The position numbers and the translations under genes are program-made. Below, one piece after another: positions 41,992 through 50,298 of a DNA stretch of 64,000 nt. Below the pieces are notes generated by a model that was not told where the DNA came from, did no database searches, and worked only from the letters and a program-made list of their open reading frames with translations. The first letter of the stretch is position 1. Every line of letters begins with the position of its first letter. The DNA is from Ramlibacter monticola (GTDB lineage Bacteria > Pseudomonadota > Gammaproteobacteria > Burkholderiales > Burkholderiaceae_C), in NCBI RefSeq assembly GCF_016722785.1, contig NZ_JAEQNE010000007.1, positions 248,001-312,000 of the forward strand, written 5' to 3'.

Positions 41992-41994
41992 GCG

Positions 41995-44460
41995 ATGGGC
42001 GAAGTCGAGCAGCCGCCCGGAACCCGGGCCGCGGCCTGGATGGCGGGCCGCGGCTGGCAACCCTTTCCGTTCCAGCGCGAGGTCTGGGAGGCCGTGGCCG
42101 AAGGCCGCGGCGGGCTGCTGCACGCCACCACCGGGGCCGGCAAGACCTATGCGGTGTGGCTCGGCATGCTGGATGCGCTGCTGCGGCTTCATCCGCCCGG
42201 ACGTGCGGCCGAGCCGCTGCGCGCAGTGTGGCTCACGCCGATGCGCGCGCTGGCGTCCGACACGGCCAAGGCGCTGGCGCAGCCGCTGGCCGAGCTCGCG
42301 CCCAACTGGACCCTCGGCCTGCGCACCGGCGACACGCCGAGCGCCGAACGCGCGAAGCAGGACCGCCGCATGCCCACCGTGCTGGTGACCACGCCGGAGT
42401 CGCTCACGCTGATGCTCACGCGCGAGAACGCACGCGAGGTCCTCGGCGGCGTCGCGTTCGTGGTGGTCGACGAATGGCACGAGCTGATCGGAAGCAAGCG
42501 CGGCGTGCAGGCACAGCTCGCGCTGGCGCGGCTGCGGCGCTTCCATCCCGGGCTGGTCACCTGGGGGCTGAGCGCCACGCTCGGCAATCTCGAGGAGGCG
42601 ATGGGGGTGCTGTGCGGCGAAGGCGAGCGGCCGTCGCCCCGCCTGGTGCGCGGTAGGATCGAGAAGACCCTGGTGATCGACACGCTGCTGCCGCCCAACC
42701 CGGGCAAGTACACCTGGGCAGGCCACCTCGGCGCCGGCATGCAAGTGCCGGTGGTGGAGGAGATCGAGCGCTCCGGCACCACGCTGGTGTTCACCAACGT
42801 GCGCTCGCAGGCCGAGACCTGGTACCAGCTGCTGCTGGAGGCGCGGCCGCAATGGGCGGGCCACATCGCGCTGCACCACGGCTCGCTGGACCGCGCCACG
42901 CGCGAATGGGTGGAGCAGGGGCTCAAGGACGGCACGCTGCGCGCGGTCGTCGCGACGTCCTCGCTCGACCTCGGCGTCGACTTCCTGCCGGTGGAGCGCG
43001 TGCTGCAGGTCGGCTCCGCCAAGGGCGTGGCCCGCATGCTGCAGCGCGCGGGCCGAAGCGGCCACGCGCCGGGCCGCCCGAGCCGCGTCACCCTGGTGCC
43101 CACGCACACGATGGAGATCGTCGAGGCCGCGGCGGCGCGGCGGGCGGCGCAGGACGGGCGCGTGGAGAAGCGCGTCGCCCCCGACAAGCCGCTGGACGTC
43201 CTGGTCCAGCACATCGTCACCATCGCCCTGGGCGGCGGCTTCCGCGCCGACGAGCTGTTCGGGGAAGTGAAGACGGCCTGGTCCTACCGCGACCTTTCGC
43301 GGGCCGAGTTCGACTGGGTCGTGGCCTTCTGCGAGCGCGGCGGCGAGAGCCTGGGCGCCTACCCGGAATACCACCGCATCGTGCGCGACGCGGAAGGCAT
43401 CTACCGCGTGCCGGATGCCGGGGTGGCCAAGCGGCACCGCCTGGGCATCGGCACCATCGTGAGCGATGCGGCGATGCAGGTGAAGTACCTGACCGGGGCG
43501 CTGCTCGGCACCATGGAGGAGGGCTTCATCGCGCGGCTGCGCAAGGGCGACTGCTTCTTCTTCGCCGGCAGGCTGCTGCAGTTCGAGCGGGTGCGCGACA
43601 TGGTGGCCTACGTGCGCAAGGCCACGCGCAACAAGGGCACGGTGCCGACCTGGATGGGCAGCAAGATGGCCCTGTCCACGGAACTGAGCGACGCGGTGCT
43701 GGAGATGCTGCACGAGGCGGCGCAGGGCCGGTTCACCGGGCCGGAGCTGGAGGCGGCGCGCCCCATGCTGCTCACGCAGCAGCGCCTGTCGAAGATCCCC
43801 ACGCCGGACACGCTGCTGGTGGAGGCCTACCGGTCCCGCGAAGGGCAGCACCTGTACGTCTATCCCTTCGCCGGCCGCAACGTGCACCTGGGGCTCGCCA
43901 GCCTGCTGGCGTGGCGGCTGGCCCGCGAGCAGCCCAACACCTTCAGCCTGTCGATCAACGACTATGGGCTGGAGCTGGTGAGCGCCGCGCCCTTCGACGT
44001 CGCTCCGGTGACCAGCCAGGCGATCTTCTCGGGCACCGAGCTGCTGCACGACGTGCTGGCCTCACTCAATTCGGGCGAGCTGGCGCAGCGCCGGTTCCGG
44101 GAGATCGCGCGCATCGCGGGGCTGGTCTCCACCGGGTATCCGGGGCAGCCGAAAAGTACGCGCCAGCTGCAGGCCTCCAGCGCCCTGTTCTACGAGGTGT
44201 TCCGCAAGTACGACGCCGGCAACCTGCTGCTGAACCAGGCGGAGAAGGAGGTGCTCGGCCAGGAGCTGGAGCTCTCGCGGCTGGCTGCGACCCTGGAGCG
44301 CATGCGCGGCAAGCGGGTGGAGTTCGCGCCGCTGCGGCACCCCAGTCCGCTGAGCCTGCCGCTGATGGTGGAGCGCTTCCGGGAGAAGCTGACGACCGAG
44401 ACGCTGGCCGCGCGCCTCGAGCGCATCCTGCAGGAGATGGAGTCCGACGCCGGGGTCTAG
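41995..44460 (+). CDS. Ligase-associated DEXH-box helicase (Lhr-core)
   Basis: An 821-residue superfamily 2 helicase. Walker A is ATTGAGKT with lysine at residue 50, motif II is VVDEWHE (D159-H162), and motif III is GLSATLG. In the second RecA domain TTLVFTNVRSQAETWY, ATSSLDLGVDF and QRAGRSGH (motif VI) are visible. A winged-helix and beta-barrel C-terminal region specific to Lhr-core follows. In related bacteria this ssDNA-dependent 3'-5' helicase is encoded beside an exonuclease, an ATP-dependent ligase and a metallophosphoesterase. Here the first two are 9.6 kb upstream on the same strand, and the phosphoesterase is not in the window. Confidence 0.93.
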   Translation: MGEVEQPPGTRAAAWMAGRGWQPFPFQREVWEAVAEGRGGLLHATTGAGKTYAVWLGMLDALLRLHPPGRAAEPLRAVWLTPMRALASDTAKALAQPLAELAPNWTLGLRTGDTPSAERAKQDRRMPTVLVTTPESLTLMLTRENAREVLGGVAFVVVDEWHELIGSKRGVQAQLALARLRRFHPGLVTWGLSATLGNLEEAMGVLCGEGERPSPRLVRGRIEKTLVIDTLLPPNPGKYTWAGHLGAGMQVPVVEEIERSGTTLVFTNVRSQAETWYQLLLEARPQWAGHIALHHGSLDRATREWVEQGLKDGTLRAVVATSSLDLGVDFLPVERVLQVGSAKGVARMLQRAGRSGHAPGRPSRVTLVPTHTMEIVEAAAARRAAQDGRVEKRVAPDKPLDVLVQHIVTIALGGGFRADELFGEVKTAWSYRDLSRAEFDWVVAFCERGGESLGAYPEYHRIVRDAEGIYRVPDAGVAKRHRLGIGTIVSDAAMQVKYLTGALLGTMEEGFIARLRKGDCFFFAGRLLQFERVRDMVAYVRKATRNKGTVPTWMGSKMALSTELSDAVLEMLHEAAQGRFTGPELEAARPMLLTQQRLSKIPTPDTLLVEAYRSREGQHLYVYPFAGRNVHLGLASLLAWRLAREQPNTFSLSINDYGLELVSAAPFDVAPVTSQAIFSGTELLHDVLASLNSGELAQRRFREIARIAGLVSTGYPGQPKSTRQLQASSALFYEVFRKYDAGNLLLNQAEKEVLGQELELSRLAATLERMRGKRVEFAPLRHPSPLSLPLMVERFREKLTTETLAARLERILQEMESDAGV

Positions 44461-44525
44461 GCGCCTTGGGGGCAGGGAACGGGCCCGCGCCCGGAGCCCA
44501 GGCTCCCAGGCACTTCTCGGGCGGA

Positions 44526-44550
44526 GGGCCGCGCAGCGCGGCCCTTCTTC
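44526..44550 (+). terminator. Hairpin terminator between convergent helicase and peptidase genes
   Basis: GGGCCGCG (44526-44533) pairs with CGCGGCCC (44537-44544) and is followed by TTCTTC. A smaller hairpin GGAGCC-CA-GGCTCC precedes it at 44493-44506. It can stop helicase transcription just before the peptidase stop codon. Confidence 0.7.
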
Positions 44551-45697
44551 ATCGTCCGACCGCCTCCGCTTCGCTGCCGTCCTTGTTCTTCTGTGCCTGC
44601 GCGTCCTTCGCCGGCACGCGCGAATACGTCTCGCCGATCACGTCGTGCACGTAGCGCAGCTTGTCCAGCGCGCCGGCGGACAGCGCGAACGGATACGCAT
44701 CCTCCTGGCCCAGGCTGCGGTTGAGGCTGTTCACGAGCAGCGTGAGGGGGACCCACTGGTCGACCAGCGTGTCGAAGTCGGGCCGGCCCGTCTCCAGCGG
44801 ATTGACCACCTCCTCGACCTCCTGTTCCTGCCCCGGGATGCGCAGGCGCGTGTTGTACGAGGCGGCCGTCTCCAGCAGGTCCACCATGTGCAGGTAGTGG
44901 GCCCAGGTCTCGGCCCAGTCCTCCCAGGGGTGGGCCGTCGCATACTGGCTCACGAAGCTGTCCTGCCAGTCGGGCACGGTGCCGCCGCGGGCGTAGTGGT
45001 CCTGCAGGGCCTTCTGGTAATCCAGGCGCTCGTCGCCGAACACCTGGCGGAAGCTCTCGACGCGGCCGCCCTCGTCGACCAGCCGGTCCCAGTAGAAGTG
45101 GCCCGACTCGTGGCGCAGGTGGCCGAGCAGCGTGCGATAGGGTTCGTGCATCTCCTCGCGGCGCCGCACGCGTTCGGCGTCGTCGGCCTCCGCGACGTTG
45201 AGCGTGATGACGCCCTGCGCATGGCCGGTCATCACCGGCTGCCCCGGCAGGTCGGCCAGGAATTCGAAGATCGGTCCGTCCGCGCTGCCGGCGGGCGGAT
45301 CGGTCGAGACCAGCCCCAGCTTCGCGAGCGTGTAGAACATGCGGCGCTTGGCGGCCTCGAGGCGGTACCAGCGCAGCGGGTTTTCGGGAACGGAGAGGTC
45401 CGGCAGCACGCGCGTGAGCCGGCAGGACACGCACAGCTCGTTCGGGTCCCTCGCCGGCACGGCGAAGTTGCAGGCGTTCTGCGTGGTGTGGTTGTGGCAG
45501 AGGCGGTAGCGCGCGCCCGAGACCTTCCTGCCGCGCATGCGCGGCCGCCACAGGCCTTCGCCGCCATCGGGCACTTCCTCGATGGCGCTCATGTTCAGGC
45601 GATCGGGCAGGAAGGCGAGCGCGCTGCCGCACTGCAGGCACTGCACGTTCTCGAAGAAGATCGGGTGGCCGCAGAACTGGCAGTGGAACGTCTTCAT
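44549..45697 (-). CDS. Zinc-binding metallopeptidase family protein with zinc ribbon
   Basis: A 382-residue protein. An N-terminal double CxxC zinc ribbon (FHCQFCGHP and VQCLQCGSA, residues 4-32) is followed by cysteines in RLCHNHTTQNACNFA and ELCVSCRLTR. The catalytic HExxH is LRHESGHFYWD, with HPWEDWAETWAHYLHM further on giving the likely third ligand. This matches the putative zinc-binding metallopeptidase family (Peptidase_Mx type). No signal peptide is present. Physiological substrate unknown. The ATG at 45697 follows GGAGG. It is 100 bp downstream of the BON lipoprotein and separated from it by a terminator. Confidence 0.87.
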   Translation of the reverse strand: MKTFHCQFCGHPIFFENVQCLQCGSALAFLPDRLNMSAIEEVPDGGEGLWRPRMRGRKVSGARYRLCHNHTTQNACNFAVPARDPNELCVSCRLTRVLPDLSVPENPLRWYRLEAAKRRMFYTLAKLGLVSTDPPAGSADGPIFEFLADLPGQPVMTGHAQGVITLNVAEADDAERVRRREEMHEPYRTLLGHLRHESGHFYWDRLVDEGGRVESFRQVFGDERLDYQKALQDHYARGGTVPDWQDSFVSQYATAHPWEDWAETWAHYLHMVDLLETAASYNTRLRIPGQEQEVEEVVNPLETGRPDFDTLVDQWVPLTLLVNSLNRSLGQEDAYPFALSAGALDKLRYVHDVIGETYSRVPAKDAQAQKNKDGSEAEAVGR

Positions 45698-45723
45698 CGC
45701 GAGTCCTCCGCGGTGGCGCAGAC

Positions 45724-45758
45724 AAAAAGGGCAGGCCCGCCAGGCGGCGGCCTGCCCT
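45724..45758 (-). terminator. Rho-independent terminator after the BON lipoprotein gene
   Basis: On the minus strand AGGGCAGGC pairs with GCCTGCCCT around a 13-base loop and runs into five T residues (45724-45728 as A on the plus strand). A second hairpin (CGGACGGCG/CGCCGTCCG, 45764-45784) lies just before it in the direction of transcription. Confidence 0.85.
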
Positions 45759-45797
45759 GGCCGCGGACGGCGCAGCGCCGTCCGCCGCAAGGCGTGG

Positions 45798-46112
45798 TCA
45801 AGGACGCACGACGAGGTTGTTGCGCACCGCGCGCACGCCCTTGGTGTTGGCGGCGATGCGGGCGGCCTGGTCCTTCTCGGCCTGCGACTTGGCGAAACCG
45901 GACAGCGCGACTTCGCCATTGAGCGTGTCGACGTTGATCGACAGGCCGCCGGTGGTCTTGTCTTCGATCAGCTTGGTCTTCACGGCGGTCGAAATCGCGC
46001 GATCGTCGATGTAGGTCGCGGTGTCGGTCTGGCCGCGCGTGATGGCGCAGCCGCTGGTGACGAGCGTGAGCCCGGTGAGGATCGCGAGGGCGATGGTGCG
46101 GGTCTGATTCAT
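45798..46112 (-). CDS. BON-domain periplasmic lipoprotein
   Basis: A 104-residue lipoprotein. The signal ends in a lipobox, LVTSGC, with acylated Cys near residue 21, giving about 84 mature residues. One BON domain covers about residues 35-104 (AISTAVKTKLIEDKTTGGLSINV, then GEVALSGFAKSQAEKDQA). BON domains bind lipid surfaces and occur in OsmY-type stress proteins. It is on the same strand as the YqjK/YqjE/YqjD-like genes upstream, with 97 bp between them, and fits an envelope or osmotic stress set. The start at 46112 follows AAGGGAGTT. Confidence 0.9.
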   Translation of the reverse strand: MNQTRTIALAILTGLTLVTSGCAITRGQTDTATYIDDRAISTAVKTKLIEDKTTGGLSINVDTLNGEVALSGFAKSQAEKDQAARIAANTKGVRAVRNNLVVRP

Positions 46113-46209
46113 ATTGAACTCCCTTCCTGCATTGAGGATCTTGTGTGGTGCGGTGATTGCCGAAGGCCGCGGGAGGCCGCACCGTCTCCCCCGCGGCGGA
46201 TTCATGTCT

Positions 46210-46665
46210 TCATCCAGGCCGTTCGTTGTCCTTGCGGTAGTCCGCCGCAGACACTGCCGCCATGAGCAGGTGTGACAGCTGCGAGGACTTCAGCAAGGCC
46301 ACGACCAGCGTGGTCAGCGAGATCAGTCGCCATGGGCGCGCCAGCGTGAGCGCCGCGCCCGCGGCCGCGGAGATCGCCAGCAGCTGCAGCGGCTTGCGGC
46401 GCGCGTAACTGCGCATCATGGGCGACGCCAGGTCCACGGCCATGCTGGCCGGGTGGTAGCGCCACCAGGTGCGCACCGCGTGCTGCAGCCGGCCGAACCA
46501 GCCGCTGCCGAGGTCGTCCGGCTCCCCGTACGCCGCGAACGTCGCGTACGGGTCGTCGTAGTGTTCCGCCGGTTCCTCGCGCGGATCGTGGCGGCGCTGC
46601 CGCTTCGCGATGTGTTCGAGGATCGCCTGGCGGTTGCGTGCCAACCTGTCGGATGCGTCGCTCAT
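46210..46665 (-). CDS. Hypothetical protein, YqjK-like position
   Basis: A 151-residue protein with no firm family match. The N-terminal half is charged (NRQAILEHIAKRQRRHDPRE near residues 11-30). The C-terminal half has a hydrophobic stretch (LQLLAISAAAGAALTLA) and a second weaker one (LISLTTLVVALLKSS). Its start overlaps the stop of the YqjE-like gene by 4 bp. By position and by the basic N-terminal helix it resembles YqjK of the E. coli yqjCDEK operon, but similarity is weak. A membrane-associated stress protein is likely. Confidence 0.75.
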   Translation of the reverse strand: MSDASDRLARNRQAILEHIAKRQRRHDPREEPAEHYDDPYATFAAYGEPDDLGSGWFGRLQHAVRTWWRYHPASMAVDLASPMMRSYARRKPLQLLAISAAAGAALTLARPWRLISLTTLVVALLKSSQLSHLLMAAVSAADYRKDNERPG

Positions 46666-47036
46666 GACCTGGCGCTGATCGCGCGCAGGGCCTGCGCGTC
46701 CGCGTCGAGTTGTGCCTTCAGCTCCGTGAAGGCCTTCTCGGGCAGGGGCTTGCGCGCCACCATGAAACCGCCGACCGCGAGGGCCAGGGCGATGCCCGGC
46801 ACCACGATCAGGGTCCAGTGGAAGGCGGCGTGGACCGAGCCCAGCATCACCGCGACCCCGGCGAGGATCAGGAACACGAGGAAGGCGAACAGCGTGACGC
46901 CCCAGGCGACCGCGCGTCTCGCGACTTCCTTGCCAACGGAGGACGTTTCCTCGCGCAGGAGCGAGGCGTAGCCCGCGACGTGCTCCATCACCAGCTCCGG
47001 CTTGGTGATCAGCACCGAGAAGATGGGATGCACCAT
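46662..47036 (-). CDS. YqjE-like phage-holin-superfamily membrane protein
   Basis: A 124-residue protein. A helical N-terminus (MEHVAGYASLLREETSSVGKEV) is followed by two hydrophobic segments (WGVTLFAFLVFLILAGVAVML and WTLIVVPGIALALAVGGFMVA), then a charged tail. This is the layout of the Holin-X/DUF1469 family that includes YqjE. It lies between the YqjD-like and YqjK-like genes. It is probably an inner-membrane protein linked with stationary-phase or osmotic stress; the holin name does not imply lysis. Confidence 0.85.
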   Translation of the reverse strand: MVHPIFSVLITKPELVMEHVAGYASLLREETSSVGKEVARRAVAWGVTLFAFLVFLILAGVAVMLGSVHAAFHWTLIVVPGIALALAVGGFMVARKPLPEKAFTELKAQLDADAQALRAISARS

Positions 47037-47053
47037 GGACGGTACGCGCAGCC

Positions 47054-47326
47054 TCAGAACCAGCTGTCCCGCTCTTCGCGGTGGCGCAGCGCGATGATCA
47101 CGCCGGCGATGGCGGCACCCACCGCGGCGGCGATCAGCGCCGACTTCAGCGGATGCTCGGTGACGTAGCCCGAGCCCCTGCGGGCGTAGTCCCCCATGTA
47201 CCCGCGCGCCATGGCGGCGCGATCGGACATGCCGGAACGCAGGTCCTTCATCGTGGCGCTGGCCCGGTCGAGGGCGTCGGCCGCCATCTTGCGGGTGCTG
47301 TCGAGCGTGGCATGCATATCGTTCAT
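47054..47326 (-). CDS. YqjD/ElaB-like (DUF883-type) membrane-anchored protein
   Basis: A 90-residue protein. A long amphipathic helix (residues 1-55) is followed by a C-terminal single transmembrane segment, TEHPLKSALIAAAVGAAIAG, and an RHREE tail. This is the arrangement of ElaB/YqjD/YgaM proteins, which in E. coli are stationary-phase inner-membrane proteins that bind ribosomes. It lies 17 bp upstream of the YqjE-like gene, as in E. coli. Confidence 0.85.
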   Translation of the reverse strand: MNDMHATLDSTRKMAADALDRASATMKDLRSGMSDRAAMARGYMGDYARRGSGYVTEHPLKSALIAAAVGAAIAGVIIALRHREERDSWF

Positions 47327-47359
47327 GTGGTCCTCTCTTGTGATGGTGGGGGTGCCTGA

Positions 47360-47524
47360 CTAGGGCTTGCGCTTCAGGCTGGCGATGAAGGCGGCGAGCG
47401 CGAGGACCACGAAGACGAGGAACAGCAGCTTCGCGATGCTGGCGGCTCCCGCCGCGATGCCGCCAAAACCCAGCACCGCTGCGATCAGCGCGATGACCAG
47501 GAAGACGACGGCGTAGTGCAACAC
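47360..47524 (-). CDS. DUF1328 (YtjA-like) small membrane protein
   Basis: A 54-residue hydrophobic protein starting with GTG at 47524, eight bases after GGAG, so it can be missed by length cut-offs. The sequence begins MLHYAVVFLVIALIAAVLGF, then GGIAAGAASIAKLLFLVFVV, and ends SLKRKP, a close match to the DUF1328/YtjA family with two transmembrane segments. The family is tied to general stress and envelope functions but has no known activity. It is the first gene of the YqjD/YqjE/YqjK-like run. Confidence 0.85.
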   Translation of the reverse strand: MLHYAVVFLVIALIAAVLGFGGIAAGAASIAKLLFLVFVVLALAAFIASLKRKP

Positions 47525-47687
47525 TGGATAACTCCAAGCAAGCCTTCAACACATGGCACGCAGGCGATTCGTGCCTGCGGCTAGCTTAAGGATACCCGCC
47601 GATGCCGAGTTCAGGGGGGGCCGTTTCCGGGTGTCATCGGCGCGTCGGTGCATCTGTAGGAGCGGGCTGACGGCCACTGCGCAGCGC

Positions 47688-49070
47688 TCAGGCGGCTTCG
47701 GCCAGGGGCGCGGGGGCCGCCGCGGTCGCCTTGGGCAGGCTGGCGAGGATGCGCGTGCCCTGGCCCGGTTGCGAGCTCACCGTGAGCCGTCCGCCGGCGG
47801 CCTCGACGCGGTGGCGCATGCCGGCCAGGCCGTGCGTGGACGGCTTGGTGCTGCGCACGTCGAAGCCCTTGCCGTCGTCGCGGATCTCGACCTCGATGTG
47901 GCTGCTGTACTCGCGCACGCCGATCTCGACTTGCGCCGCCTCCGCGTACTTGCCGACATTCGTCAGCGATTCCTGCACGATGCGATAGACGGTGAGCTGC
48001 ACGGCCTCGTCGAGCTGCACGGGCTCCAGGTTGCAGGCGATCTCGATCCCCGAACGCTCGGAGAACTCGCGCGCCAGGATTTCCAGCGCCGCGGTGAGCC
48101 CCAGGTTCGCCAGCGACGAGGGACGCAGGTCTTCGATGATCCGGCGCTTGAGGGCGATGCCGCTGTTGAGCGTTTCGGTGAGGTGCTGCAGCCGCTGGTT
48201 CAGCTCCGGGGACTGCGCTCCGATCTTGGACTTGAGCCGGGCGACGTCCAGCTTGGCGGCCGTGAGCAGGGCGCCGAGTTCGTCGTGCAGTTCGCGCGCG
48301 AGGTGGCCGCGCTCTTCCTCGCGCACCTGCTGCAGGTGCGTGGCCAGCTGCGCCAGCGAGGCGGTGCGCTCGCGCACCTGCGACTCCAGCAGGTCGCGCT
48401 CCTGCTGCAGGGCGGCCTGCTGCTGTTCGCCCGCGAGCTTCAGGCGCGTGGTCTGCCGCAGGTACAGGGCGAAGGCCAGGAGGGCGGCCGTGGAGCCGAT
48501 GGCAATGCCGGCGCGCGCGAAACGCAGGCTCTGTTCCACGCGGTCCTGGGCGGCGGCCATGCCGGCGCTCGCGCTTTCGATCAGGCGCGCCGCCTGGGCG
48601 CGGATGGCATCCATGTGCTCCTTGCCGACGTCCGTCAGCAGCACGGATTTCCAGGCGTCCTCGTTGCCCTGCTTGCGCATGCGCACCGACAGGTCCATCT
48701 CGGCCAGCTTGCGCTGCACGTTCAGCGTCATCGCGTTGAGCGTGCCCGCTTCCGGCGTGTTGGGGAGATAGACGTTGCGCAGCCGGTCCAGTTGCTGGCC
48801 GATCTCCGCGACGGCGGCGTTGTACGGCTCGAGATAGCGCGGGTCGCCGGTCAGCAGGTAGCCGCGCGAGCCGGTCTCGGCGTCGAGCATGTGCTGCAGC
48901 AGGCGGTTCACGGCGTTGCGCGTGCGCGTGTACTGCTCGATGCGATCGAGTGCATCGGTGGACTCGCTGTAGCCCGCCTCGTTGATACCGATGAGCACCA
49001 GCGCGGCGAGCACGGCGAGCACCAGACTGATGGCGCCGCGGCTGAGGCGGAAAGATGCGAGCAGTTTCAC
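47688..49070 (-). CDS. CHASE3-domain histidine kinase (NarL-type partner)
   Basis: A 460-residue sensor kinase. A first membrane segment (GAISLVLAVLAALVLIGI) is followed by a CHASE3-type periplasmic domain (about residues 30-175, ETGSRGYLLTGDPRYLEPYN). A second membrane segment (IAIGSTAALLAFALYL) leads to a coiled coil. A HisKA_3 dimerisation domain carries LARELHDELGALL with the phospho-accepting His at about 262. An HATPase domain ends the protein (VQESLTNVGKYA, DDGKGFD, GLAGMRHRVEAAGG). Start codon is GTG. The LuxR-type regulator is divergently encoded 111 bp away and is the expected partner. The signal is unknown. Confidence 0.92.
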   Translation of the reverse strand: MKLLASFRLSRGAISLVLAVLAALVLIGINEAGYSESTDALDRIEQYTRTRNAVNRLLQHMLDAETGSRGYLLTGDPRYLEPYNAAVAEIGQQLDRLRNVYLPNTPEAGTLNAMTLNVQRKLAEMDLSVRMRKQGNEDAWKSVLLTDVGKEHMDAIRAQAARLIESASAGMAAAQDRVEQSLRFARAGIAIGSTAALLAFALYLRQTTRLKLAGEQQQAALQQERDLLESQVRERTASLAQLATHLQQVREEERGHLARELHDELGALLTAAKLDVARLKSKIGAQSPELNQRLQHLTETLNSGIALKRRIIEDLRPSSLANLGLTAALEILAREFSERSGIEIACNLEPVQLDEAVQLTVYRIVQESLTNVGKYAEAAQVEIGVREYSSHIEVEIRDDGKGFDVRSTKPSTHGLAGMRHRVEAAGGRLTVSSQPGQGTRILASLPKATAAAPAPLAEAA

Positions 49071-49181
49071 CCTAAAGACTCAGCGATGTGCATAAAATCC
49101 GCGCACGTCATGACTCAAGGGTAGGCCATTTCCATCCGGAAGTGGGGCACAATGAATCGCGCTTGACGTGGAAGGTGAAGC

Positions 49182-49814
49182 ATGATCAAAGTGGGCATTG
49201 TGGACGACCATGCCATCGTGCGGTCGGGCCTCAAACAGTTCTTCTCCGAACAGGTTGACCTGCGCGTCGTTGGTGAAGCCGCAAGCGGGCGCGAGGCCAT
49301 CGACCTCGTGCGCACGACCGAAATGGACGTCCTCGTCATGGACCTGTCCATGCCGGGGCAAAGCGGAATCGATGCGCTCGGAATGATCCGTGCGAAAGCA
49401 CCCGACGTCGGCATCCTGATCCTCTCGGGTTACCCCGAAGAGCACTACGCGATGAACCTGATTCGCCAGGGCGCGAGCGGCTACCTGAACAAGGAATGCG
49501 AGCCGATGGAGATCGTCAACGCGATCCGCACCATCGCGCTCGGCCGGCGCTACATCTCCCCGGCGGTGGCGGAACTGCTGGCGCAGCAGCTCAATCGGAA
49601 GGAAGGCGGCGCACCGCACGAGCAGCTCTCCGAGCGCGAATTCCAGGTCTTCCTCAAGCTCGCGAAGGGAGAGACGGCCGGGGACATCGCCAAGGCCCTG
49701 TCGCTTTCGGTGAAGACGGTCAGCACCTACCGCACGCGCCTGATGGAGAAGATGAACCTCTCCTCCAACAGCGACCTGACCTACTACGCGCTGAAGAACA
49801 AGCTGATCGACTGA
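49182..49814 (+). CDS. LuxR/NarL-family response regulator
   Basis: A 210-residue regulator. The receiver domain (1-120) has acidic pocket D8/D9 and phosphorylation site D54 in VLVMDLSMPG. The C-terminal LuxR-type helix-turn-helix spans about 145-205 (LSEREFQVFLKLAKGETAGDIA, then KTVSTYRTRLMEKM). It should be phosphorylated by the divergent CHASE3 kinase and bind DNA as a dimer. Ribosome site GGAAGGTGAAGC precedes the ATG. The 49071-49181 gap holds both promoters. Confidence 0.95.
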   Translation: MIKVGIVDDHAIVRSGLKQFFSEQVDLRVVGEAASGREAIDLVRTTEMDVLVMDLSMPGQSGIDALGMIRAKAPDVGILILSGYPEEHYAMNLIRQGASGYLNKECEPMEIVNAIRTIALGRRYISPAVAELLAQQLNRKEGGAPHEQLSEREFQVFLKLAKGETAGDIAKALSLSVKTVSTYRTRLMEKMNLSSNSDLTYYALKNKLID

Positions 49815-49827
49815 AGCGCGCGGCGCC

Positions 49828-50211
49828 TCAGCCCGGGGCCTGCCCGCCCATGGCGAGGCAGAACTCCACCAGCGCATCGATCTCGTTCGACTTGTCGAAC
49901 ACCGCGTCGGCGCCCAGTTGCGCGCAGCGCCTGCGCACGTCGGACGTCGCGTAGTTGCTCAGAACCACGACCCTCTGGTCGCGGTCGCGCTGGTGGCAGG
50001 CCTCGAGCACGCCGAGGCCGCTGCCTTGCTTGAGGAACAGGTCCACGATCAGCAGGTGCCAGCCGCCGCGGTGTGCCGAGAGCCAGGCTTTCGCCTCGTT
50101 CTCGGTTTCCGCCCAACCGAGCGTCCTCACCCCAGCCAGTTCCTGCAGCGCCTCGACGAGGTTGGCGCGGATGGTCGCGTTGTCTTCGACGATGTACGTT
50201 CCGAGTTCCAC
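49828..50211 (-). CDS. Stand-alone receiver-domain protein
   Basis: A 127-residue protein consisting only of a response-regulator receiver. The acidic pocket is IVEDN (E9, D10), the phosphoacceptor is D57 in HLLIVDLFLKQGSG, the conserved Ser of VVVLSNYA is present, and the Lys lies in VFDKS. There is no output domain. It is convergent with the LuxR-type regulator gene (13 bp between stops) and so lies beside a complete kinase/regulator pair. It may act as a phosphate sink or alternative target of that kinase. Confidence 0.9.
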   Translation of the reverse strand: MELGTYIVEDNATIRANLVEALQELAGVRTLGWAETENEAKAWLSAHRGGWHLLIVDLFLKQGSGLGVLEACHQRDRDQRVVVLSNYATSDVRRRCAQLGADAVFDKSNEIDALVEFCLAMGGQAPG

Positions 50212-50298
50212 TATTCGCGCTGCAACAGGCCCCGGGAGGGGGCCCGTTTCCTTCTGCGAAGAAGGGGCGGATTGTGCCAGCGGGCCCGGGGCGCGAGG

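Noticed and set aside
46662..47036. Phage holin implying prophage.
   Set aside because: The holin-superfamily label covers YqjE-type stress proteins; no lysis or phage genes lie nearby.
47650..47690. Pseudomonas-type REP element (TGTAGGAGCGGGCT).
   Set aside because: Only the first 14 bases resemble REP; the complementary half is missing and no other copy was seen.
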